This document shows, piece by piece, positions 33,066-41,476 of a DNA stretch of 64,000 nt (the first letter of the stretch is position 1; each line of letters begins with the position of its first letter). Made by a program: the position numbers and the translations under genes. The stretch is from JAUVPY01 sp034412795. Lineage in GTDB: Bacteria; Chloroflexota; Anaerolineae; 4572-78; NAK82. Under the pieces are notes generated by a model, which was not told the DNA's origin, ran no database searches, and worked only from the letters and a program-made list of their open reading frames with translations. The stretch spans positions 25,251 through 89,250 of the forward strand of contig DAOUMD010000296.1 of NCBI GenBank assembly GCA_034412795.1, read 5' to 3'.

Positions 33066-34019
33066 ATGGTGACAAAAGTCTTAATCGCCACGCGCTCCTT
33101 TGGTAGTACATCTCAAAGGCCGTGGGATGTTCTAGCGCAGGCCGGATTTGAGACAATCCGAGCCGACATGAGCCAGAAAATAACCGAGGACAGGTTGGTC
33201 AATTTGCTGGAAGGAGTGGAAGCAGCGATCATTGGGATCGTCCCTATGAGTGCTCGTGTTATCGAACGTTCGCCTGGCCTGAGAGTAGTAGTTGCCCATG
33301 GCGTTGGCGTGGATCATATTGACTTGGAAGCTGCGGCAAGACATGATGTGATTGTAGCCAATTGCCCTGGAACCAACGATCAGGCGGTTGCCGATCTGAC
33401 TATAGGCCTTATGCTATCGATTGCTCGTCGCATACCGTTTGTAGATCGAGATGTGCGGATTGGCAAATGGGGACGCCACACGGGGAACGAGCTATGGAAA
33501 AAAACTTTGGGCCTGATAGGCTTGGGTAGAATTGGACAAGGTGTTGCGAAACGAGCATTAGGCTTTGATATGGAAGTCCTTGCTTTTGACCCCTATGTTG
33601 ATAGTGAACACGCCCGTGCATTAGGTGTAAGGATGACGGAATTCGAAGACGTGCTTACTTCGGCGGATTTTTTATCCTTGCACGCCGTGTTGACTGAAGA
33701 GACCCGCAACATGCTTGGCCAAAGAGAGCTGAGCATGATGAAACCCTCAGCCTTTTTAATCAACACGGCACGGGGAGGGCTAGTTGATGAAACAGCGCTG
33801 CATACGGCTCTTGCGGAGGGTAGGCTGGCCGGAGCTGCACTTGATACTTTTGTGGCTGAACCTCCTGTTGGCAGCCCACTCTTGGAGTTAGAAAACGTCG
33901 TTGTAACGCCTCATATAGGCGCTCATTCCAATGAGGCAATCGAGAGAGTAGGAGTCCTTGCTGCCCAGAATGTCGTCCAGGCATTACAAACAGGCGAACC
34001 GATTCACCGAGTCGCCTAA
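33066..34019 (+). CDS. D-isomer-specific 2-hydroxyacid dehydrogenase (PGDH-like)
   Basis: 317 residues. The Rossmann loop LGLIGLGRIGQG is canonical; catalytic residues are Arg in NTARGGLVDE, Glu in FVAEPP and His in TPHIGAHS. No ACT domain. It follows the KduD-like gene by 90 bp, a gap that includes a small hairpin (CTTTC/GAAAG near 33031-33048), and has only a weak ribosome site. It is the third hydroxyacid dehydrogenase in the window, lower in GC than the two at 5.6-8.8 kb, suggesting a different origin. Confidence 0.87.
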   Translation: MVTKVLIATRSFGSTSQRPWDVLAQAGFETIRADMSQKITEDRLVNLLEGVEAAIIGIVPMSARVIERSPGLRVVVAHGVGVDHIDLEAAARHDVIVANCPGTNDQAVADLTIGLMLSIARRIPFVDRDVRIGKWGRHTGNELWKKTLGLIGLGRIGQGVAKRALGFDMEVLAFDPYVDSEHARALGVRMTEFEDVLTSADFLSLHAVLTEETRNMLGQRELSMMKPSAFLINTARGGLVDETALHTALAEGRLAGAALDTFVAEPPVGSPLLELENVVVTPHIGAHSNEAIERVGVLAAQNVVQALQTGEPIHRVA

Positions 34020-34179
34020 GGGGGTGTTCGATAAATCAACTCCAAGAGCCCCGAGGTCTCCGATAACCGCTTTTGCCTGTTGGGAAACTCAGCATATCTT
34101 GTATTAGGCAAAGACCACCGCAATATGACAGCTTAACTGAGAGGTCTCACTAATAAACATCCTTAAGAATGGAAGGGTA

Positions 34180-35211
34180 ATGATGAGACAAGTAAACATG
34201 ATCGAATTCGGCAAATTGGTTGTCGAGGATGCTGACATACCGGTGCCTGGGCCAGGTCAAGTTCGGATTGCAGTTAAAGCCTGTGGCATTTGTGGTTCAG
34301 ATGTTCACGCTTTTCGAGGAGAGCACCCCTTTATTAGCGCACCAATCGTACCTGGGCATGAATTCAGTGGAACAATTGATGCGTTGGGTCAAGGGGTTGA
34401 AGGGTTCGAAATCGGACAAAAGGTCACCGTCGAACCCAGCTTGGTATGCGGCGAATGCGAAATGTGTTTGAGTGGGCTATACAATATATGTGAGAATCTG
34501 AAGGTGCTTGGCTGCCAGGCCACGGGCGCGATGGCCGAGATGATCACCGTTCCAGCAGAAAAGGTTATTCCACTGCCGCATGATTTGAGTTATGAGGAAG
34601 GCACCCTGATCGAACCAACAGCAGTTGCAGTGCACGCCTTGCGACGGGCAGATCTGGATCGTGTGCAGCGGCTGTTAGTTATCGGCGCTGGCCCCATTGG
34701 CCTGCAAACACTCCAGGTTGCCCACGCGTGGGGAATACCAACGATTGTCGTTACCGACGTGGTGGACCGAAAACTTGCTATAGCCAGGGAGATGGGGGCG
34801 ACTCATACGGTCAACGTCGTCGACGAGTCGTTGTCGGACTTTATGACCGGAGAGTTCGGCAAGTCAAATCCAATGGATCTGGTGATGGAATGTGTTGGTC
34901 TGGAACAGACTCTGTTGCAGGCGATTGAGACGGTAAAAAAGGGTGGACAGATTGTGATCGTGGGCGTCCCTCCCGCTGACCCACACATTCGACTGAGTTG
35001 GGTCCAAGATCGCGAGCTGGATCTACGGGGAACACTCATGTACCGCAGGCCGGATTTTGAGGAAGCGCGCGATTTGATCGCGGACGGAAGAATTCAAACC
35101 GAGCCCTTGATTACGGCTCGCTATCCTATGGAGAGCATTGCCGAGGCGATGGATGAGTTGTTGTCTCACCCTGAAAACAACCTCAAGACGTTAATCACAA
35201 TCGGAGCTTGA
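34180..35211 (+). CDS. Zinc-dependent sorbitol/threonine dehydrogenase-like protein
   Basis: 343 residues. Catalytic zinc residues in CGICGSDVHAF and GHEFSGTI; structural zinc Cys in CGECEMCLSGLYNIC; GAGPIG cofactor loop. GGAAGGG precedes ATG 34180 (ATG 34183 possible). The N-terminal GxCGICGSDxH and LIEPTAVAVHA are typical of the sorbitol/galactitol/threonine dehydrogenase branch. It stands before the second KduD-like gene, the same order as the pair at 31102/32217, suggesting a duplicated two-gene unit. Confidence 0.88.
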   Translation: MMRQVNMIEFGKLVVEDADIPVPGPGQVRIAVKACGICGSDVHAFRGEHPFISAPIVPGHEFSGTIDALGQGVEGFEIGQKVTVEPSLVCGECEMCLSGLYNICENLKVLGCQATGAMAEMITVPAEKVIPLPHDLSYEEGTLIEPTAVAVHALRRADLDRVQRLLVIGAGPIGLQTLQVAHAWGIPTIVVTDVVDRKLAIAREMGATHTVNVVDESLSDFMTGEFGKSNPMDLVMECVGLEQTLLQAIETVKKGGQIVIVGVPPADPHIRLSWVQDRELDLRGTLMYRRPDFEEARDLIADGRIQTEPLITARYPMESIAEAMDELLSHPENNLKTLITIGA

Positions 35212-35243
35212 TCGCCAAGTCATTTATTGAAGGAGGACCATAC

Positions 35244-36002
35244 ATGCTTTTGGACAAGTTCAAATTGGATGGTCGGGTCGCAATTGTCACCGGCAGCCGA
35301 CGGGGGCTTGGGCAAGGCATGGCCATCGGTTTGGCCGAAGCCGGTGCCGACATCATCAGTCTTGATCGTAACGACCCCGCCGAAACGCGTGCTAAGGTAG
35401 AAGCTCTGGGGCGCAAACACATATGGAAACAAGTGGATATGCTTACTGCCACCTCCCAGGATTTCACCCGCCTGATCGGCGAAGTCGCTGCCGAGTTCGG
35501 AAAAGTGGATATCCTGGTGAACAATGCTGGAATATGTCCCAGAGATGAGTTGCTCGACTATCCAGAGGTGTATTGGAACGACACGATTCAGGTAAACCTG
35601 AATGCTCCCTGGTTCTTGGCCCAGGCGGCCGCCAGACAGATGGTCCGGCAAGGCCACGGAAAGATTATCAATATTGCTTCCTTGTTGTCGCATCAAGGGG
35701 GTGTCATTGTTCCGGGGTACACGGCTTCCAAACATGGAATTGCCGGTTTTACAAAAGCTATGGCCAACGAACTGGCGGCCAAAGGGGTCAACGTTAATTC
35801 CATTACGCCCGGGTATATGCACACCGATTTGACAGACCCTCTGGTTGGTAAGCCAGAATTCGGCATTGAAGCTCGTATCCCTATGGGGCGGTGGGGTGCC
35901 CCCGAAGATTTACAGGGAGCTTGTCTACTGTTGGCATCCGAGGCCGGCAATTACATTCATGGCGCAGATATTGTTGTGGATGGCGGTTGGTTAGCCTGGT
36001 AA
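35244..36002 (+). CDS. SDR oxidoreductase, KduD-like (second copy)
   Basis: 252 residues from ATG 35244, with AGGAGG 7 nt upstream; the frame extends to 35208 but lies before that site. TGSRRGLGQGMA, NNAG and Tyr159/Lys163 (GYTASKHG) are present, with Ser in IASLLSHQGG. RIPMGRWGAPEDL and the ending IVVDGGWLAW again match KduD. It is paralogous to the protein at 32217 but not identical, so both may serve different 3-deoxy-ulosonates or stereoisomers. Confidence 0.87.
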   Translation: MLLDKFKLDGRVAIVTGSRRGLGQGMAIGLAEAGADIISLDRNDPAETRAKVEALGRKHIWKQVDMLTATSQDFTRLIGEVAAEFGKVDILVNNAGICPRDELLDYPEVYWNDTIQVNLNAPWFLAQAAARQMVRQGHGKIINIASLLSHQGGVIVPGYTASKHGIAGFTKAMANELAAKGVNVNSITPGYMHTDLTDPLVGKPEFGIEARIPMGRWGAPEDLQGACLLLASEAGNYIHGADIVVDGGWLAW

Positions 36003-36036
36003 GGCTGAAGATTTTCGATACCGAATAGGAGAATTT

Positions 36037-37023
36037 ATGAAAGCCCTTGTAATGGACCAACCCAGTCCGCCGAACCAATGGTATATCGCGGACATAAACA
36101 AACCTGAACCGAATGCTGGAGAAGTACGCGTGCACGTCCACGCAGCCGGATTGAATCCCGCCGATTACAAAATAGCTGCCGGTGGACATCCGGCATGGCA
36201 ATATCCCTTTGTTATTGGCTTGGACGTTGCCGGAACAATTGATGCGCTTGGGCCGGACGTGGCCGGCTGGCAAATTGGTGACAGAGTATTTTACCACGGC
36301 GACTTCTCGCGGCCCGGGGGGTACGCAGAGTATACCGTCACCAAAGCCCATGTGATCACGCCCATTCCCGAAGGCGTCTCATTTATTGAAGCAGCGGCGC
36401 TGCCCTGCGCCGGGTTGGCCGCCTATCAAGCTATCTTCCGTAAACTCCATCTGCAAACCGGTCAAACTGTGCTGGTGCAAGGTGGGGCCGGGGGCGTTGG
36501 CGGCTTTGCGGTGCAGTTGGCCGCGCATGTTGGGGCGCTAGTCTTTGCCACGGCATCGGCGCAAAATTCTGATTATGTCAAAAATCTGGGGGCCGAGGTT
36601 GTTATTGATTACCAAACGGAAGATGTAAGGCAACGCGTTCTTGAACTGACCAACGGGCGGGGGGTTGAGGCTATCATCAACACCGTTAGCCAAGACACGA
36701 CGACTACCGACTTGGAGTTGCTTGCATTTAACGGGGCCATCACCTGTGTAGACAGCCTGCCCGATTTTTCCCACATTCGCCCCTTTGTCAAAGCCCTTTC
36801 CATTCACGAAATCGCTCTGGGTGTAGCTCACCTGTCCGGAGACCGCATGGCTCAGGAGGATTTGGCCCGCATGGGCCGGGAACTCGGCGCGCTCGTCGCT
36901 CAGGGCAAAATATCGTCCATGTTAACAGAAACCATCTCTTTAGAAGCCGTTCCCGAAGGCTTAACTCGTCTGGCAGGCCGACACGTACGCGGGAAGATTG
37001 TGGCGCGGGTCATTGCAGAGTAG
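36037..37023 (+). CDS. NADPH:quinone oxidoreductase-like MDR protein (no zinc)
   Basis: 328 residues. It has the MDR fold with GLNPADYK, GLDVAGTIDALG, an alanine-glycine-rich cofactor loop VQGGAGGVGGFAVQLA and no Cys pairs for zinc, which places it with quinone oxidoreductase/zeta-crystallin. AGGAGA lies 6 nt before ATG 36037. The physiological substrate is probably an enone or quinone; its place among sugar dehydrogenases may mean detoxification of reactive keto intermediates. Confidence 0.82.
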   Translation: MKALVMDQPSPPNQWYIADINKPEPNAGEVRVHVHAAGLNPADYKIAAGGHPAWQYPFVIGLDVAGTIDALGPDVAGWQIGDRVFYHGDFSRPGGYAEYTVTKAHVITPIPEGVSFIEAAALPCAGLAAYQAIFRKLHLQTGQTVLVQGGAGGVGGFAVQLAAHVGALVFATASAQNSDYVKNLGAEVVIDYQTEDVRQRVLELTNGRGVEAIINTVSQDTTTTDLELLAFNGAITCVDSLPDFSHIRPFVKALSIHEIALGVAHLSGDRMAQEDLARMGRELGALVAQGKISSMLTETISLEAVPEGLTRLAGRHVRGKIVARVIAE

Positions 37024-37042
37024 TTACGGAGGAAACGTAATT

Positions 37043-38191
37043 ATGACCAAGAAAGTTGGCGACTATGAAATCTTGTTCCACTGGAATCACCTGGACTGGA
37101 TCTTTGAAGACGAAGCGATGGAGAAGGAGTTCCGCGCCCAGGAATTCTGGAAAGGGGCTATGCCGGCCGGGGTCAAAACCGACCGGGATGGGAATTGGTA
37201 CGTGTCCGTTCCCCGCTGGGAGCCGGGCATTCCGGCCACGGTCAACAAGATTGAAGTAGTGGACGGCAAGCCTATGCTCAGGGCTTACCCTAGCTGGGAA
37301 ATGAACAAGATCGGTGACCCAAACGCCCTTCAATCGGTGCTTGGCTGGGACGTCGATGAGAACAACCGGGCTTGGTTCCTGGACCAGGGGCATATAGAAG
37401 GAGCTCCGTGCATCGACGGGGCGCAGAAGATTGTGTGTTGGGACATAACTAACAACGAGTTGGTCGAATCGATCCCCATTCCCCATGAGGTTGCGTCCTA
37501 CACGGCATCCTTCCTGAATGACCTCATGATTGACAATCAGAATGGTTTCGTTTACATCGCCGATTCGGGCATCTTCTCTGATCCACTTGAGGGTGGTTTA
37601 ATTGTCTATAACATGAAAACCAAGGAACTGAGACGGGTTTTACACCAGCACGAAAGCACGCAGGACGTGCCCGACTATTGGTTTAAGATCGCCGGGAGAC
37701 CCGTCTGGAAGGACAGGCCAATGCGAACCGGAGCCGATGGGATCGCGCTTGCGGCCGATCGAAAAACTCTCTATTGGTGCCCCCTGACCGGAAGAAATCT
37801 GTACGCCATAGACACAGCCCTTCTGCAAGATTTCAACACCCCACTGAGCGAGATCGAGGCAGCGGTCCAGGACCTTGGAGACAAAGGGACCAATACGGAC
37901 GGCATGGGCGCCGATAACAAAGGCTATATCTATTACACCATGCTAGAAGGTCAGGGGATGGGTATTTACGACCCTGAAAAGAAGACATTCACGCCCGTTA
38001 TCACTGATGACAGGATGATCTGGGTGGATGGATTGACCTTCGATAACAAAGGGCATATTATCTTCAACAATAACCGCCTTCACGAGCTGTTTGAAGGAGA
38101 CCTGGACTGGGAGGACGAGTACAACCTGATCGTGTGGAAAGCCTTTGTCGGAGAAGGTGTAAAATCCTATTTGTACTACTATGCCGGATGA
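37043..38191 (+). CDS. Major royal jelly/yellow-family (SMP-30-like) beta-propeller protein
   Basis: 382 residues from ATG 37043, with GGAGG 10 nt upstream. The MRJP/yellow pattern is clear: FWKGAMPAGVKTDRDGNWYV, VPRWEPGIPATVNKI, LNDLMIDNQNGFVYIADSG, and MRTGADGIALAADRKTLYW then PLTGRNLYAI. No signal peptide is visible, so it is likely cytoplasmic. Bacterial members sit near sugar dehydrogenases and are often considered lactone hydrolases by analogy with SMP-30/gluconolactonase; that role fits a route aldose to lactone to aldonate. Its last 11 bp overlap the FGGY kinase gene. Confidence 0.82.
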   Translation: MTKKVGDYEILFHWNHLDWIFEDEAMEKEFRAQEFWKGAMPAGVKTDRDGNWYVSVPRWEPGIPATVNKIEVVDGKPMLRAYPSWEMNKIGDPNALQSVLGWDVDENNRAWFLDQGHIEGAPCIDGAQKIVCWDITNNELVESIPIPHEVASYTASFLNDLMIDNQNGFVYIADSGIFSDPLEGGLIVYNMKTKELRRVLHQHESTQDVPDYWFKIAGRPVWKDRPMRTGADGIALAADRKTLYWCPLTGRNLYAIDTALLQDFNTPLSEIEAAVQDLGDKGTNTDGMGADNKGYIYYTMLEGQGMGIYDPEKKTFTPVITDDRMIWVDGLTFDNKGHIIFNNNRLHELFEGDLDWEDEYNLIVWKAFVGEGVKSYLYYYAG

Positions 38192-39704
38192 TTTTATCCT
38201 ATCGGTAGACATCGGAACGAGCGCTACCAAAGCTGTTCTTTTTGATACCGATGCCAAACAAGTTGCCATAGTCAGGAAACACTACCCCATATTCGCACCG
38301 AATAAAGGCTGGAGCGAACAAGAACCTGACGTAATCTTTAACGCAGTGTCGGAGGCCCTACGAGAGATAGTGCAGTTGCTTCCGGCGGGGGAGCGCATAC
38401 AGGGGGTCGCTTTCAGTTCTCAGCTATATAGTGTGCTTGCCGTCGATGCTGAGGGTAACCCGCTCTCAAATTCTCTCACCTGGTCCGACACCCGAAGTGC
38501 AGAGATCGCTCGTTCAATCAGTCAACACTCGGAAGCCGCAAGCATCTATCGGAGAACTGGGTGCCCTATCGACGCCATATACCCCTTGTCAAAGATTCAG
38601 TGGCTAAAGGAGAATCTCAGAGTACCAGAGAAGGCTAAATTCATCTCTATCAAGGAATATGTTATCTTCAGGCTCACCGGCCGCCACCTGGTCGATTGGT
38701 CGATAGCATCTGCGACCGGCCTATTCGACATCAGGCATCATCATTGGGACGAAACAGCGCTCTCACTACTGTCGATCACCCCGGCCAATCTATCGGAACT
38801 GGTACCCCCCAGGCATATCATTACGGACTGGGATCACGAGGTCGCCGAGCTGATTGGCATACCGTCCGATACGTCATTAATCGTTGGCGGGGGAGATGGC
38901 CCTTTGGCCAGTCTCGGAGTGGGAGCCTACCAGTCTGATAGAGTGGCTGTTAATGTCGGAACAAGCGCTGCTGCCCGTTCAGTGATTCCCGAAGCCCAGG
39001 TCGATCCTGAAGGTAGATTGTGGACCTACGTGGTAGATGAAGGATTGTGGGTCATAGGCGGGATAGTAAGCAGTGGTGGCATTGTCTACGATTGGGCTTT
39101 AAAGAATTTCCTTTCAGGGACAACAAAGACTGAGGATGGCGATTCTACTACACCCATCCACGAACTTGCAGATCGGTTGGCCTCGGCTGTCCCGCCGGGC
39201 GCTGAGAACTTGATCTTCATTCCCTACCTCGGTGGTGAGCAATGTCCCGTGTGGCATCCTCACACCAGGGGCAGCTTCTTTGGCCTTGATTTTCGACACA
39301 AGCGGGGCCATCTTCTCAGAGCTGTCCTGGAGGGGATAACGCGCTCAATCTATAAGGTATCCGAGAGTATTCAGTCTTTGCTCCACGGTCAATTCAATGA
39401 AATACGCGTCACCGGGGGACTCACCTCTTCTCCCCTGTGGCTGCAGATTGCAGCCGATATGTTCGGTGTTCCGATTGCCGTGCCCGAAAGCGCGGAGGGT
39501 TCCGCCAGAGGCGCTGCCATGTTGGGACTCATCGCCTTAGGGCTGAGATCTGGTATCGAGGATTTCGCAGATCCAGCCGTAACTCATCGACGCCTACATC
39601 CCAGACGAGAGGCATACACTTTTTACCAGAAGCAGTATCAAACATTTCAGAAACTCCTCGAGTTTACCAGGAGTCTGGAGGAAGATCAGGATAACTATGA
39701 TTAG
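38181..39704 (+). CDS. FGGY-family carbohydrate kinase (gluconokinase-like)
   Basis: 507 residues. The ATP-binding N-domain motif ILSVDIGTSATKAVLFD, the SQLYSVLAVD region, and GGGDGPLASLGVGA (catalytic Asp) with GTSAAARSVI are present; GLDFRHKRGHLLRAVLEGITRSIY and RVTGGLTSSPLWLQIAADMFG finish the fold. The pattern (GTSAAxR) is like bacterial FGGY gluconokinases. It overlaps the MRJP gene by 11 bp and the aldolase gene by 8 bp, so the three are translationally coupled. Predicted job: phosphorylate the aldonate released by the lactonase-like protein. Confidence 0.85.
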   Translation: MPDDFILSVDIGTSATKAVLFDTDAKQVAIVRKHYPIFAPNKGWSEQEPDVIFNAVSEALREIVQLLPAGERIQGVAFSSQLYSVLAVDAEGNPLSNSLTWSDTRSAEIARSISQHSEAASIYRRTGCPIDAIYPLSKIQWLKENLRVPEKAKFISIKEYVIFRLTGRHLVDWSIASATGLFDIRHHHWDETALSLLSITPANLSELVPPRHIITDWDHEVAELIGIPSDTSLIVGGGDGPLASLGVGAYQSDRVAVNVGTSAAARSVIPEAQVDPEGRLWTYVVDEGLWVIGGIVSSGGIVYDWALKNFLSGTTKTEDGDSTTPIHELADRLASAVPPGAENLIFIPYLGGEQCPVWHPHTRGSFFGLDFRHKRGHLLRAVLEGITRSIYKVSESIQSLLHGQFNEIRVTGGLTSSPLWLQIAADMFGVPIAVPESAEGSARGAAMLGLIALGLRSGIEDFADPAVTHRRLHPRREAYTFYQKQYQTFQKLLEFTRSLEEDQDNYD

Positions 39705-40632
39705 AGGATCTCTAGTTCCAAACATTACCTTTTTCGATGCCGAGGGTAACCTGGACATAAAAAAGACAAAATGGCACATGCGGTGGATGTTTGAAAAAGG
39801 TCTTGATGGCCTATTTCTGACCGGATCGTATGGATCCGGTCCCATGATGACCAACGCGGAACGCATCGAGGTATTCAAAGCAGCCAAAGAGGTCTCGTCC
39901 GAGTTTGAGGGCAAGATCTTGCTGCCGCACGTAGGTTGCATTGACACCAAGTCCACCTTGGAGCTGGCCAGGGCTGCGGACGAAATCGGCGTGGACGGCA
40001 TCGGAGTGGTGCCTCCTTTTTACTACAAAAATAGTGAAGCGTGGGTTATCAATTTTTATAGAGAGATTGTCGAAATTGTCGATACGCCGGTGTATGCCTA
40101 TAATAACCCAGGCACCTCTCGCTTCACCTTTAGTCTGGGCACGGTTCACGAGCTGCAAGCGATAGGGCTGGCCGGTATGAAAGATAGCCCCCTGGATGTT
40201 GGTTTCGTGAGCACCGTGTATTACGATGCCAAGCTCAACGGCAAGGATTTTCAGGTCATTCTGGGGACTTCAAAGGGGTGGCTACCATTCTATTATATGG
40301 GAGTTCAGGCGGTGATTGCCGGTATGAACAACTGGGCACCGGAAATCATGGCAGCCATGTTGAAGTGGACTTTTGAGGGAGATCGAGATAAATCAGAGAA
40401 AGCTTATATGGTAATGATGGATTTGAGCAAGAAGATGCACTTCATTGATAGCACAGTTGCTTCGCATATGGGTCTGTACGCTAGAGGGTTTGACGCTGGT
40501 TTTCCGCGAAAACCCAAGCTTCTTCCCCCATTCGATGATCCCAAATACAGAGAGATAAGACAGTTTCTCAAGCAGGGCTTTGACGAACTAGGCTTAGCCA
40601 TGGAAATGGGAGACCACAATAGAATTGAATAG
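39697..40632 (+). CDS. DHDPS/NAL-family class I aldolase or dehydratase
   Basis: 311 residues. Schiff-base Lys162 lies in LAGMKDSPLD and the conserved Tyr in VYAYNNPG. The usual GTTGE loop reads GSYGSG, so the carboxylate-binding end differs from DapA. Relatives act as KDG aldolases, 5-keto-4-deoxyglucarate dehydratases or trans-o-hydroxybenzylidenepyruvate hydratase-aldolases. In this operon a 2-keto-3-deoxy-acid aldolase is the best guess. It overlaps the FGGY kinase by 8 bp and has no separate ribosome site, indicating coupled expression. Confidence 0.85.
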   Translation: MIRGSLVPNITFFDAEGNLDIKKTKWHMRWMFEKGLDGLFLTGSYGSGPMMTNAERIEVFKAAKEVSSEFEGKILLPHVGCIDTKSTLELARAADEIGVDGIGVVPPFYYKNSEAWVINFYREIVEIVDTPVYAYNNPGTSRFTFSLGTVHELQAIGLAGMKDSPLDVGFVSTVYYDAKLNGKDFQVILGTSKGWLPFYYMGVQAVIAGMNNWAPEIMAAMLKWTFEGDRDKSEKAYMVMMDLSKKMHFIDSTVASHMGLYARGFDAGFPRKPKLLPPFDDPKYREIRQFLKQGFDELGLAMEMGDHNRIE

Positions 40633-40655
40633 AAGGCCCAGCATTCATATATAAT
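40625..40655 (+). promoter_or_regulatory. Possible promoter of the GntR-family gene
   Basis: TTGAAT at 40625-40630 and TATAAT at 40650-40655, with a long 19-bp spacer. The -10 box is close to the AGGAGG site at 40661, so the leader would be short. Moderate evidence. Confidence 0.4.
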
Positions 40656-40674
40656 ATAACAGGAGGTAGCGTCT

Positions 40675-41448
40675 ATGAGCGATATGTTATCAGAGACGTT
40701 GACTGAAGCTATAGATAAAGAGATCCCCATTCCTTACCACTACCAGCTACGGGAGCTGTTGCGAGGAGAAATTGTCTCTGGACGGTGGGCGGTGGATGAG
40801 AAGTTACCCAGTGAGCGCGAGTTGTGCGAAGCTTTTGATTTGAGCCGGACAACGGTCAGGGAAGCCATTGACGCTCTGGTGAACGAGGGCTTGCTGCGGC
40901 GCGAAAAGGGCCGTGGTACCTTCGTTGCCGCGCCAAAGATCGTCGAAGGTTTGCTGCAAAGCCCGACCGGCTTTACCGACTCGATGGCCGAGCAAGGCAT
41001 CCCGGTCCAGACCAGGGTGCTTCGGATGGAACTTGGCACAGCGCCGTATGTCGTGGCTCAGGAGCTGCGAATCACAAGTCACGATCCAGTTATCATCATT
41101 GACCGCATACGGAGTATCTTTGACGAACCTATTCTCCTCGTCACTTCCTACTTACCGGAGAGGCTATTTCCGTCGCTCCTTGACGAGGATCTGACCTATA
41201 CTTCATTGTATCAAATTCTACAACGCAAGTACGGCCTCACTATATCTAAAGCCAAGCGTTATATGGAAGCAGTTGCGGCCAACGAAATGGAGGCCAGATT
41301 GCTCAAAATTGAGACAGGTGCCCCCTTGATGCTGATTGAGAGCACAACTTATACACACGAAGACTCTCCGTTTGAGTATTTCAAAGCCAGACATCGCGGC
41401 GACCGCACCAGATTTCTAGTAGAGTCGTACACTCCAGTCATGCCGTAG
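40675..41448 (+). CDS. GntR-family regulator, HutC/UTRA type
   Basis: 257 residues. The N-terminal winged helix-turn-helix (LPSERELCEAFDLSRTTVREAI through EKGRGTFV) occupies about residues 10-80 and a UTRA effector-binding domain fills the rest (TSYLPERLFPSL, SLYQILQRKYGLTISKAKRYMEA). AGGAGG lies 8 nt before ATG 40675. UTRA regulators sense sugar phosphates or small acids. It is flanked by two FGGY kinase genes; likely targets are the surrounding operon and perhaps the dyad at 21318-21345. No clear palindrome was found in its own promoter. Confidence 0.92.
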   Translation: MSDMLSETLTEAIDKEIPIPYHYQLRELLRGEIVSGRWAVDEKLPSERELCEAFDLSRTTVREAIDALVNEGLLRREKGRGTFVAAPKIVEGLLQSPTGFTDSMAEQGIPVQTRVLRMELGTAPYVVAQELRITSHDPVIIIDRIRSIFDEPILLVTSYLPERLFPSLLDEDLTYTSLYQILQRKYGLTISKAKRYMEAVAANEMEARLLKIETGAPLMLIESTTYTHEDSPFEYFKARHRGDRTRFLVESYTPVMP

Positions 41449-41476
41449 AAATAGCCCGCTTCGTCGGAGGTGCAAG

